Shown: positions 1-4,940, numbered from the stretch's first letter. The stretch is DNA of 20,987 nt from Candidatus Stercoripulliclostridium pullicola (GCA_017694145.1 JADINF010000060.1:1-20987), one strand, 5' to 3'. Made by a program: numbers and translations. The notes: a model not told the origin generated them from the sequence alone.

Positions 1-624
1 ACCGCCCGAAGTAATGCCGAATACGTCGCCTGCGTCCTCTTCGTTAGCGATGAGCACGTCAACGTAAGGCATGAGTCCGGTCATTATCTCGCGCGCTTTG
101 TCCTTCGTCCAGAGCGCTTTGCGGTAATTGAGGTCGCAGGAAACCTTCACGCCGCGTGCCTTAGCCGCTTTGCATGCTTCGAGGGTTATGTCCGCAACGC
201 TTGAGGAAAGCGCGGGCGTAATTCCCGTGAAATGGAACCAATCCGCTCCCGCGAATATTTTGTTCCAGTCGAAATCTGCGCTAGTCGCCTCCGCAATAGC
301 CGAATGAGCTCTGTCGTAAATGACTTTCGAAGGTCTTTGCGAAGCGCCCTTCTCGAGGAAATAGATACCGACGCGCGCGCCGCCGCGAACGATCAAAGAA
401 GTATCCACTCCCGCCGCGCGTAAAGCGTTCACGCCCGCCTGACCTATCTCGTGCGCGGGAAGTTTAGTAACGTACGCGGCATCCGCGCCGAATCCCGCCA
501 AAGATACCGCGACGTTTGCTTCGCCGCCGCCGTAAGTTGCGCCGTATTTGTCCGCCTGCACGAAACGGTAATAACCTTCCGGAGCAAGCCTCAACATTAT
601 TTCGCCGAACGTTATAACTCTCAT
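1..624 (-). CDS. kdgK: 2-keto-3-deoxygluconate kinase, PfkB family (partial, C-terminus off the window)
   Basis: Reverse-strand reading frame open from the ATG at 624 to the window edge (208 codons; the family is usually about 310-340 residues, so roughly the last third is missing). It begins MRVITFGEIMLRLAPEG, the usual start of KdgK-type PfkB sugar kinases, followed by the sugar-binding GGGEANVAVSLAGFG segment (about residues 34-48), an ARVGIYFLEKG strand, FHFTGITPAL, CDLNYRKALW and IANEEDAGDVFG. The ATP-binding GAGD motif lies beyond the edge. A GAGGTGA ribosome-binding site sits just upstream of the ATG. KdgK phosphorylates 2-keto-3-deoxygluconate to KDPG, the substrate of the aldolase gene 62 bp upstream, so the two form a uronate/pectin or Entner-Doudoroff catabolic pair. 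A related ribokinase or fructokinase specificity cannot be excluded from sequence alone, but the eda neighbour argues for KDG. Confidence 0.9.
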   Translation of the reverse strand, partial: MRVITFGEIMLRLAPEGYYRFVQADKYGATYGGGEANVAVSLAGFGADAAYVTKLPAHEIGQAGVNALRAAGVDTSLIVRGGARVGIYFLEKGASQRPSKVIYDRAHSAIAEATSADFDWNKIFAGADWFHFTGITPALSSSVADITLEACKAAKARGVKVSCDLNYRKALWTKDKAREIMTGLMPYVDVLIANEEDAGDVFGITSGG

Positions 625-686
625 TTCTTCACCTCTCGGCGTTTCGGCGTCCGCCGCGACCGTAGATCTGCGGGCGCCGTAGCGCA

Positions 687-1328
687 TTATTTTTTAAGAC
701 TCTGCACTATCTCCGCGGCTTCTGCCGAAAGTTTGGTGACTGCGGCGTAATCGCCCTCTTTTATAAACTTGTCCGCCACCATCCAGCTACCGCCGCAGGC
801 AACGACGTTCGGAAGCGCGAGGAAATCCTTGAGATTGGCGGCGTTGACTCCGCCCGTAGGCACGAATTTGATATCGCCAAAAGGCGCGCCGAGCGCCTTG
901 AGCGCGGCGGTACCGCCGTAAACCGAAGCGGGGAAAAACTTAATGATCCTGTTGCCGCCCGCATACGCCTGCATTATCTCGGTAGGAGTCACCGCGCCGG
1001 GAACATATAATACGCCGTTTGCTCTGCAAACGCCGTTGACCGCTTCGGAATATCCGGGGCTTACGATGAAACGCGCTCCGTTCGCTATAGCGGCTTCCGC
1101 CTGACGCGCGTCGATGACCGTTCCCGCTCCGACCAGCATTTTTTCGCCGAGATTTTCGGCCGCCAAGCGTATCGCTTCCGCGGCGCAATCGGTACGGAAG
1201 GTTATCTCCGCTACGGGCACGTTGCCCGCGATAAGCGCTTCCATGACGGGAAGCGTGGTTTTGACGTCGGTGAGTTTTACAACCGGCACGATCCTTACTT
1301 CGGAAATGAATTCCGCAACGTTTGACAT
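687..1328 (-). CDS. eda: 2-dehydro-3-deoxy-phosphogluconate (KDPG) aldolase / 4-hydroxy-2-oxoglutarate aldolase
   Basis: A 213-residue protein, full length for the family of class I aldolases that split KDPG into pyruvate and glyceraldehyde-3-phosphate in the cytosol. Visible hallmarks are VAEITFRTDCA (catalytic Glu41, Arg45), GAGTVID (67-73), the Schiff-base lysine Lys130 in IIKFFPA, the phosphate-binding TGGVN (158-162) and GGSWM (179-183). The start is fixed by an AAAGGATG ribosome-binding site directly upstream and by the family's usual N-terminus. It is first in a leftward operon with kdgK, driven by the consensus promoter at 1365-1393. No transporter or GntR/IclR-type regulator of the pathway is in view; they may lie beyond the left edge. 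Confidence 0.95.
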   Translation of the reverse strand: MSNVAEFISEVRIVPVVKLTDVKTTLPVMEALIAGNVPVAEITFRTDCAAEAIRLAAENLGEKMLVGAGTVIDARQAEAAIANGARFIVSPGYSEAVNGVCRANGVLYVPGAVTPTEIMQAYAGGNRIIKFFPASVYGGTAALKALGAPFGDIKFVPTGGVNAANLKDFLALPNVVACGGSWMVADKFIKEGDYAAVTKLSAEAAEIVQSLKK

Positions 1329-1364
1329 GGTTTCATCCTTTCAAATACGTTATCGTTGCTTCAT

Positions 1365-1393
1365 ATTATATATTAATAGCGCGCACGTGTCAA
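1365..1393 (-). promoter_or_regulatory. Consensus sigma-A promoter of eda-kdgK
   Basis: On the minus strand TTGACA (1393-1388), 17 bp, TATAAT (1370-1365): both boxes match consensus at optimal spacing. Predicted start near 1358, giving a leader of about 30 nt before the eda ATG. The two -35 boxes of this promoter and the divergent lplA promoter are 19 bp apart. Confidence 0.85.
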
Positions 1394-1412
1394 CGACTTA
1401 CGCCGAAATCGG

Positions 1413-1441
1413 TTGCATACCGCAGGCAAAGCATGTATAAT
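1413..1441 (+). promoter_or_regulatory. Promoter of lplA, placed for a leaderless transcript
   Basis: TTGCAT (1413-1418), 17 bp, TATAAT (1436-1441). The last base of the -10 box at 1441 places the expected +1 at 1448, which is the A of the lplA ATG. The -35 box matches only the TTG half of consensus; the -10 is perfect. Confidence 0.6.
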
Positions 1442-1447
1442 TCAGAT

Positions 1448-2428
1448 ATGTCGCGAATAATGATATCGCCGTCGGCGGACGTATATCTCAATCTTGCCGC
1501 GGAAGAAAGGCTTTTTAAGGATTTCGACGGAGAGCCCGTGCTTTTCCTGTGGAGAAATCACGACGCGATAGTTATCGGCAAGTGGCAGAACGCCTGGAAA
1601 GAATGCGACGTCGCGGCGGCGGAACGCGACGGGATAAAGATAGCGCGCAGGATTACCGGTGGCGGCGCGGTATTCCACGACCTCGACAATCTGAATTACA
1701 CCTTCATCGCGAGCGCACGGGAATACGACGTAGGAAGGCAAACGGACGTGATCCGCAAAGCATTGCGCTCGCTGGGCGTAAACGCCGCCGTCAGCGGCAG
1801 AAACGACCTTACGGTAAACGGGCTTAAAGTGAGCGGAAACGCTTTCAGGCGCTCGGACGGCAAAGGACTTCATCACGGCACTCTGCTTATATCTTTCGAC
1901 GGCGGCAAAATGGAAAAATATCTCCGTCCTTCTCCTCTGAAACTTTCATCAAAAGGCGTCGACTCCGTGCGTTCACGGGTTTGCGCCTTAAAAGAGATAG
2001 TAAGCGACATAAGCGTATCGGACGTGGCGAAAAGCATTGCCGAAAGCTTTACCGAAGAATTCGGTAAGGCAAGTTACATGAAATTCGTCTCGGAAGAATA
2101 CTTATCCGAAGCACGGCTGTTTGCTTCGAAGGAATTCATACTCGGTAAAAATCCCCCCTGCGCTCTGTCCGTGGAATTTCTTTCGCCCTGCGGGCTTACG
2201 GAAATCGAATTCGACGTGGTTAAAGGCGCTATCGTTGCAACAAAGATCTATTCGGATACTCTCGACGAAGAATTACCGACTAAAGCCGAAAACGCACTTA
2301 CGGGTATCCCGTTTACGCCCGACAGTATCCGATATGCGCTGAATAGATCCGACGACAGTATCCTTTGCGAATTCGGAAACAGTCTCGCGAAAGCTTTGTC
2401 GACACAAATTTTCGGTAAGAAAAAATAA
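1448..2428 (+). CDS. lplA: Lipoate-protein ligase A
   Basis: A 326-residue protein (E. coli LplA has 338) that adenylates free lipoate and transfers it to lysines of lipoyl-domain proteins such as the glycine cleavage H protein or 2-oxoacid dehydrogenase E2. Visible: the LNLAAEERLF N-terminal helix, WRNHDAIVIGKWQN, the adenylate-binding RRITGGGAVFHD (68-79), NDLTVNGLKVSGNAF with the conserved Lys127, and a C-terminal accessory domain in the last 80 or so residues. The frame stays open upstream to 1322 and there is another ATG at 1433, but the family N-terminus and the TATAAT at 1436-1441 favour the ATG at 1448. No convincing ribosome-binding site precedes 1448, which fits leaderless translation. 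The gene is alone: no glycine cleavage or lipoate synthesis genes lie beside it. Confidence 0.92.
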   Translation: MSRIMISPSADVYLNLAAEERLFKDFDGEPVLFLWRNHDAIVIGKWQNAWKECDVAAAERDGIKIARRITGGGAVFHDLDNLNYTFIASAREYDVGRQTDVIRKALRSLGVNAAVSGRNDLTVNGLKVSGNAFRRSDGKGLHHGTLLISFDGGKMEKYLRPSPLKLSSKGVDSVRSRVCALKEIVSDISVSDVAKSIAESFTEEFGKASYMKFVSEEYLSEARLFASKEFILGKNPPCALSVEFLSPCGLTEIEFDVVKGAIVATKIYSDTLDEELPTKAENALTGIPFTPDSIRYALNRSDDSILCEFGNSLAKALSTQIFGKKK

Positions 2429-2477
2429 TTGACCGTGGCTATCCGCCTCGTCGTTTATTCCCTACCGAACGCAAGGC

Positions 2478-2493
2478 GCGGCGTATAAGCCGC
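2478..2493 (+). other. Small GC hairpin downstream of lplA
   Basis: GCGGC (2478-2482) and GCCGC (2489-2493) can pair around a 6-base loop about 50 nt after the lplA stop. No real T-tract follows, so it is at best a weak terminator. Nothing else is recognisable in the rest of 2429-2576. Confidence 0.25.
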
Positions 2494-2576
2494 CTGTCAT
2501 AAAACTCTTTCGAACGGAGCAAGATATTCCGCTCGCGCGGAAGTTAAAGTAATTTACAAAATTTCTCGGCGAACGG

Positions 2577-2605
2577 TTGACAAACACTTTCAGTTTGGCT
2601 ATACT
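2577..2605 (+). promoter_or_regulatory. Promoter of the seven-gene tRNA operon
   Basis: TTGACA (2577-2582), 17 bp, TATACT (2600-2605). Predicted start near 2612, 25 nt before the first tRNA. No second good promoter appears inside the cluster, so all seven tRNAs are probably co-transcribed and processed. Confidence 0.85.
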
Positions 2606-2636
2606 AGTTAAGCGCTTGCAAGTGGGCAAACACCGT

Positions 2637-2710
2637 GCGGGTGTAGTTCAATGGTAGAACACCAGCCTTCCAAGCTGGTTGCGTGGGTCCGATTCCCATC
2701 ACCCGCTCCA
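2637..2710 (+). tRNA. tRNA-Gly (anticodon TCC)
   Basis: Cloverleaf readable by eye: acceptor strands 2637-2643 and 2700-2706, discriminator T2707, encoded CCA 2708-2710. The anticodon loop is CTTCCAA with TCC at 2669-2671. It reads GGA and GGG glycine codons. First gene of the tRNA operon. Confidence 0.97.
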
Positions 2711-2714
2711 CTGT

Positions 2715-2791
2715 GGATCAGTAGCTCAGTAGGATAGAGCAACGGCCTTCTAAGCCGTAGGTCGGGGGTTCGAATCCCTCCTGGTTCACCA
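2715..2791 (+). tRNA. tRNA-Arg (anticodon TCT)
   Basis: Acceptor GGATCAG (2715-2721) pairs with CTGGTTC (2781-2787) through two G-T wobbles. Discriminator A and encoded CCA follow (2788-2791). Anticodon TCT at 2749-2751 in loop CTTCTAA, reading AGA and AGG. Only 4 bp separate it from tRNA-Gly. Confidence 0.96.
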
Positions 2792-2839
2792 CTAAGCGGC
2801 TAGCCCGTAACTTGACAAAGGAATAAGGTAGTATACTTT

Positions 2840-2917
2840 GGTGGGTATAGTTCAGTTGGCTAGAATGCCAGATTGTGGCTCTGGAGGTCGTGGGTTCAAG
2901 TCCCACTACTCACCCCA
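2840..2917 (+). tRNA. tRNA-His (anticodon GTG), with encoded G-1
   Basis: Acceptor GTGGGTA (2841-2847) pairs with TACTCAC (2907-2913). The histidine-specific extra G-1 is encoded at 2840 opposite discriminator C2914, and CCA is at 2915-2917. Anticodon GTG is at 2875-2877 in loop TTGTGGC. Confidence 0.96.
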
Positions 2918-2933
2918 ATTCCTTTCCGAACAT

Positions 2934-3008
2934 AGGGGTGTCGCCAAGCGGTAAGGCACGAGACTTTGACTCTCGCATTCGTAGGTTCAAATCCTGCCAC
3001 CCCTGCCA
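2934..3008 (+). tRNA. tRNA-Gln (anticodon TTG)
   Basis: Acceptor AGGGGTG (2934-2940) pairs with CACCCCT (2998-3004); discriminator G3005, CCA 3006-3008. Anticodon TTG is at 2966-2968 in loop CTTTGAC. The first pair reads A1-U72; glutamine tRNAs usually have U1-A72, so the terminal pair is reversed here. Confidence 0.95.
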
Positions 3009-3026
3009 TAAATTACGCAAGGATAT

Positions 3027-3102
3027 GATCCATTAGCTCAGTCGGTAGAGCACTTGACTTTTAATCAAGGTGTCCGGAGTTCGAATCTCCGATGGATCAC
3101 CA
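3027..3102 (+). tRNA. tRNA-Lys (anticodon TTT)
   Basis: Acceptor GATCCAT (3027-3033) pairs with ATGGATC (3092-3098); discriminator A3099 and encoded CCA 3100-3102. Anticodon TTT at 3060-3062 in loop CTTTTAA. One of two lysine acceptors in the operon. Confidence 0.97.
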
Positions 3103-3106
3103 ATAA

Positions 3107-3190
3107 GCGACCGTGGCGGAATTGGCAGACGCGCCAGACTTAGGATCTGGTCTCCGAGAGGTGGGAGTTCAAGTCTCTTCGGTCGCACCA
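3107..3190 (+). tRNA. tRNA-Leu (anticodon TAG)
   Basis: An 84-nt class II tRNA with a long variable arm. Acceptor GCGACCG (3107-3113) pairs with CGGTCGC (3180-3186); discriminator A3187 and CCA 3188-3190. Anticodon TAG at 3141-3143 in loop CTTAGGA, reading CUA/CUG-type leucine codons. Confidence 0.97.
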
Positions 3191-3236
3191 GCGGCGGAGG
3201 GCGGAAGCGCCGACCGAAGCCGTCTCCGCCCGCCGC
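3191..3236 (+). other. GC-rich hairpin in the tRNA spacer
   Basis: GCGGCG (3191-3196) directly follows the tRNA-Leu CCA and can pair with CGCCGC (3231-3236), with more G/C pairing inside. No T-tract follows, so it is not a terminator. It may be a processing or pausing element within the tRNA precursor. The remaining spacer to 3271 shows nothing recognisable. Confidence 0.45.
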
Positions 3237-3271
3237 ACAAAAGCCTTCTCCGGTAATCCGAAAGGCGATAT

Positions 3272-3347
3272 GCACCATTAGCTCAGTTGGTAGAGCACCT
3301 GACTCTTAATCAGGGTGTCCAGGGTTCGAGTCCCTGATGGTGTACCA
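3272..3347 (+). tRNA. tRNA-Lys (anticodon CTT)
   Basis: Acceptor GCACCAT (3272-3278) pairs with ATGGTGT (3337-3343; first pair is G-T). Discriminator A3344 and encoded CCA 3345-3347. Anticodon CTT at 3305-3307 in loop CTCTTAA. Last gene of the operon. Its 3' end is the left arm of a perfect palindrome, and degenerate copies of its 3' end recur at 3542-3565, 3773-3798 and 4446-4470. Confidence 0.97.
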
Positions 3348-3397
3348 AAAAAAAAGAGGACCTATAACGGTTCTCTTTTTTTTTGGTACACCATCAG
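3334..3397. repeat. 64-bp palindrome joining the tRNA-Lys 3' end to its mirror image
   Basis: Arms 3334-3358 and 3373-3397 are perfectly complementary over 25 bp, and the pairing continues four more pairs (one G-T) to a 6-base loop. The left arm contains the last 14 bases of tRNA-Lys(CTT): T-arm strand, acceptor strand and CCA. The right arm carries the same bases in reverse orientation beyond the T9 tract. Confidence 0.9.
3347..3384 (+). terminator. Rho-independent terminator of the tRNA operon
   Basis: A9 (3347-3355), AGAGGACC-type stem, 6-base loop TATAAC (3363-3368), complementary GGTTCTCT, T9 (3376-3384). It reads as a terminator on both strands. The A-tract starts at the last base of the tRNA CCA, with no spacer. 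It is the centre of the larger palindrome 3334-3397. Confidence 0.9.
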
Positions 3398-3402
3398 CGG
3401 GT

Positions 3403-3443
3403 AGCGTACCCTTATGCTTCAGTATACAGGGTGCGCTATTTTT
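3403..3443 (+). terminator. Second terminator-like hairpin after the tRNA operon
   Basis: AGCGTACCCT (3403-3412) pairs with AGGGTGCGCT (3428-3437; one T-G pair) around a 15-base loop, followed by ATTTTT (3438-3443). It is placed to catch transcripts that pass the first terminator. Confidence 0.65.
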
Positions 3444-3463
3444 GGCGGCTTAACCGCCAAAAA
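3439..3463. terminator. Bidirectional hairpin with A/T arms
   Basis: TTTTTGGCGG (3439-3448) and CCGCCAAAAA (3454-3463) are perfectly complementary around loop CTTAA. It marks the boundary between the tRNA operon and the first repeat unit that starts at 3469. Confidence 0.6.
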
Positions 3464-3468
3464 CTGAT

Positions 3469-3683
3469 GAGTAAAACGTATCCCCCTACCTCTACCCGAA
3501 CTTTGTGATAGGTACTTACCACATCCACGTACTACGGTAACTTCGAATGCCCCCTGATGGTGTACATCGGGGATTAAGTATAACTAAATGTTTAACTGCT
3601 ACTGCTATGTTCAGATAAAGCTTATTTTTGACTTTATGCAATCCAAAGTTGACATTTTACGCATTTTGCGATATTTTATTACA
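3469..3683 (+). repeat. Repeat unit A (promoter-bearing, with tRNA-Lys 3'-end copy)
   Basis: It starts GAGTAAAACGTATCC and matches unit D (from 4372) along about 200 bp. Shared blocks are AACTTTGTGAT, CTACGGTA, CTTCGAATGC, a tRNA-Lys-like CCCTGATGGTGTAC (3552-3565, identical to 3332-3345), ATTAAGTAT, and the promoter with its upstream TTGAC. Distance from unit start to the TTGACA box is 180 bp here and 184 bp in unit D. Confidence 0.75.
3649..3677 (+). promoter_or_regulatory. Array promoter 1
   Basis: TTGACA (3649-3654), 17 bp, TATTTT (3672-3677). A second TTGAC lies at 3628-3632, exactly 21 bp upstream. Predicted start near 3684. Confidence 0.7.
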
Positions 3684-3744
3684 TGAGGTTGACTCAACCC
3701 CCGCAGGCTTTGACCTGTTTAGTTGAGCCGCCTCTTTTTCTTTT
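3684..3744 (+). ncRNA. Candidate small structured RNA 1 of the array
   Basis: Starts about one base before a closing stem GAGG (3685-3688)/CCTC (3731-3734), then CTCAAC (3693-3698)/GTTGAG (3722-3727) and an inner CAGG/CCTG hairpin (3704-3717), and ends in TTTTTCTTTT (3735-3744). Length about 60 nt. No convincing coding sequence fits. The 5' end pairs with the base of the terminator, so the whole transcript would be a single closed fold. Function unknown; no Rfam family recognised by eye. Confidence 0.5.
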
Positions 3745-3769
3745 ACGACTGCAATATCATTGAAGCGGA

Positions 3770-3918
3770 AATTTCGATTACCCACTGATGCTGTGCATGA
3801 GGGGGGTAAGTATGTCACAAGCGTTTGACCGCCGACTGATCCAATTCGAATAAAACTTATTTTTGACATTTTTCTACTTGACATTGACACTTTACCCGTT
3901 GCGATATATTATTTATAT
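3770..3918 (+). repeat. Repeat unit B
   Basis: Contains TTCGATTACCC and CTGATGCTGTGCAT (3785-3798), a diverged tRNA-Lys 3'-end copy. Next come GGTAAGTATG, GTTTGACCGCCG, CTGATCCAATTCGAATAAAA and CTTATTTTTGACATTT, nearly identical to unit D, then promoter 2. Confidence 0.65.
3884..3912 (+). promoter_or_regulatory. Array promoter 2
   Basis: TTGACA (3884-3889), 17 bp, TATTAT (3907-3912). TTGACA also occurs immediately upstream (3878-3883) and again at 3863-3868, the last exactly 21 bp before the main box. Predicted start G3919. Confidence 0.65.
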
Positions 3919-3980
3919 GGGAGCCGGTACACCACTCCACGGTCTTGTACCGTATCGGTCGTATCGGCTACTATTTCTTT
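3919..3980 (+). ncRNA. Candidate small structured RNA 2 of the array
   Basis: Closing stem AGCC (3922-3925)/GGCT (3966-3969), inner GGTAC (3926-3930)/GTACC (3947-3951), apical ACC/GGT (3931-3943). The following tract CTATTTCTTT is a poor terminator, so the 3' end is uncertain. Sequence unrelated to RNA 1. Function unknown. Confidence 0.4.
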
Positions 3981-3984
3981 ATGC

Positions 3985-4057
3985 TGAATATTTACCGCTT
4001 TTTAACTTTATGTAATCTAAAGTTGACATTTTCCCTGTTTTGCGATATACTATTTAC
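3985..4057 (+). repeat. Repeat unit C (shortest)
   Basis: Only the promoter-proximal part of the repeat is present: a TTTAACTTTATGTAATCTAA segment and the TTGACA box match unit A (TTTGACTTTATGCAATCCAA). No tRNA-like copy is visible here. Confidence 0.6.
4023..4051 (+). promoter_or_regulatory. Array promoter 3
   Basis: TTGACA (4023-4028), 17 bp, TATACT (4046-4051). TTAAC lies at 4002-4006, 21 bp upstream. Predicted start G4058, the first base of a hairpin. Confidence 0.75.
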
Positions 4058-4135
4058 GGAAACGGAAGTTTCCGACAAAGATTCCGCTGCTTCGAAGGTG
4101 TCTCTTTGAGAGTTCGCCTTAGCGGAATCTTTTTT
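4058..4135 (+). ncRNA. Candidate small structured RNA 3 of the array
   Basis: About 78 nt. Opens with GGAAAC/GTTTCC (4058-4063/4068-4073) closed by a GGAA tetraloop of the GNRA class. Then comes a long stem AAGATTCCGCT (4078-4088) with its perfect complement (4121-4131), an inner AAGG/CCTT and an apical TCTC-TTT-GAGA, and a T6 tract (4130-4135). The strongest terminator-ended fold of the four. Function unknown. Confidence 0.6.
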
Positions 4136-4136
4136 A

Positions 4137-4371
4137 TGTCAAAATGCGCAGGCTGTATATCAATAACATCGCATAAAACCATATCGTTGCCTGTAAAACC
4201 AACAATTACTTTGGCGGAATAAGAGTTCACGCCTATTTTAATGTAGATGTTGCTACGGGCAAACTCCTTGATGCTATCCCTCCGAGCTTCGCTGACATAG
4301 TTTATCGAGGCGAGTACTATCTCGTCAAATGTCCGCCCACCTTCATCTTGTCTTGATAAATTAGCTCGTTT
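4137..4371 (-). pseudogene. Remnant of a phage/ICE-type protein
   Basis: Read on the minus strand this stretch gives a protein-like sequence including RTFDEIVLASINYVSEARRD, SIKEFARSNIYIKIGVNSYS and AKVIVGFTGNDMVLCDVID. It resembles domains found in large polyvalent or MuF-like proteins of gut Clostridia phages and conjugative elements (recalled resemblance, not a search). The frame stays open from a GTG at 4419 to 4054, but its two ends run through repeat unit D and through the hairpin of RNA 3, so only the middle looks genuinely coding. Codons are richer in A/T-ending forms (AAA, ATA, TTA, GTT) than in the housekeeping genes nearby. I read it as a gene fragment left by a decayed integrative element; an intact small gene is less likely. 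Confidence 0.4.
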
Positions 4372-4590
4372 GAGTAAAACGTATCCACTACCTTTACTCA
4401 AACTTTGTGATGGGCACACGCTTTATCTCCGTTCTACGGTAAAACTTCGAATGCTCCCTTATGGTATACATCAGTGGGTTAAGTATGACTAAGTGTTTGA
4501 CCGCCGTCTGATCCAATTCAAATAAAACTTATTTTTGACATTTCGCTACTCTACGTTGACATTTAACGTATTTTCAAATATAATAGTTAT
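4372..4590 (+). repeat. Repeat unit D
   Basis: Second long copy of the unit that starts at 3469: GAGTAAAACGTATCC, AACTTTGTGATGGG, CTACGGTAAAACTTCGAATG, a diverged tRNA-Lys-like CCCTTATGGTATACATC (4456-4472), GGTTAAGTATGACTAAG, GTTTGACCGCCG, and the promoter with upstream TTGACA. Confidence 0.75.
4556..4584 (+). promoter_or_regulatory. Array promoter 4 (full consensus)
   Basis: TTGACA (4556-4561), 17 bp, TATAAT (4579-4584), matching consensus at every position. Another TTGACA lies at 4535-4540, 21 bp upstream. Predicted start G4591. Confidence 0.8.
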
Positions 4591-4668
4591 GGAATCTGTA
4601 CCACGAGACGCTTTGGGCGTTTGTTGAGGAGTTTTACTATTCAACGGCGTGGCAAGGGTTCCTTTTTT
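4591..4668 (+). ncRNA. Candidate small structured RNA 4 of the array
   Basis: About 78 nt, like RNA 3. The basal stem pairs GGAATCT (4591-4597) with GGGTTCC (4656-4662), including G-U pairs, then CCACG (4601-4605) with CGTGG (4648-4652). Two arms branch from it: ACGC/GCGT (4608-4620) and GTTGA/TCAAC (4623-4645). A T6 tract (4663-4668) ends it. A three-way junction closed by its own terminator stem. Function unknown. Confidence 0.6.
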
Positions 4669-4728
4669 ATGCCAAAATATTTGTTTGTACGCGAAAATCA
4701 GAATGCTTATTATAAACATTTTAACTGA

Positions 4729-4913
4729 GCGGTTTCGTTTGTTTATCGCTTCTCTGCTTGTATATGTTTTACGTTCAGCTCGTCAGGTTCGCGCCGTGCG
4801 GTGCGAACTTGCAAACCCTTTGCGCTGAAGCGCACAGGTGCGCTATCCCGTCCGCTCCGCAAAAAAAGTAACGGCAGCTTTTCTGCTGCCGTATAAGGAT
4901 ACGGAGACGGGAT
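4729..4913. repeat. 212-bp tandem repeat, copy 1
   Basis: From GCGGTTTCGTTTG to GAGACGGGAT; the same succession recurs 212 bp downstream. It contains a hairpin GTTCGCGCC/GGTGCGAAC (4787-4808), a second hairpin TGCGCT-GA-AGCGCA (4821-4834), a tRNA-Gly-3'-like ATCCCGTCCGCTCCGC (4845-4860), and the A7-GTAACGGCAGC terminator left arm (4861-4878) with a decayed right arm. No credible gene is present. Confidence 0.8.
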
Positions 4914-4940
4914 CACTCGCCCACATCTGTGCTTGTATGG

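Noticed and set aside
1322..1447. N-terminal extension of lplA by 42 codons
   Set aside because: It overlaps the eda start and both divergent promoters and has no counterpart in the family.
2812..2837. An internal promoter (TTGACA and TATACT) before tRNA-His
   Set aside because: The spacer is only 14 bp, and the start would fall inside the tRNA.
2718..3309. Open frames of 62-81 codons running across the tRNA genes on both strands
   Set aside because: They are translations of tRNA sequence, a common source of false proteins.
3657..3890. A 77-codon minus-strand frame in the RNA array
   Set aside because: It crosses two promoters and an RNA hairpin and has no protein-like character.
3469..4668. 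CRISPR array
   Set aside because: The repeats are long (about 90-220 bp), diverged and irregularly spaced, each contains its own promoter, and no cas genes are in the window.
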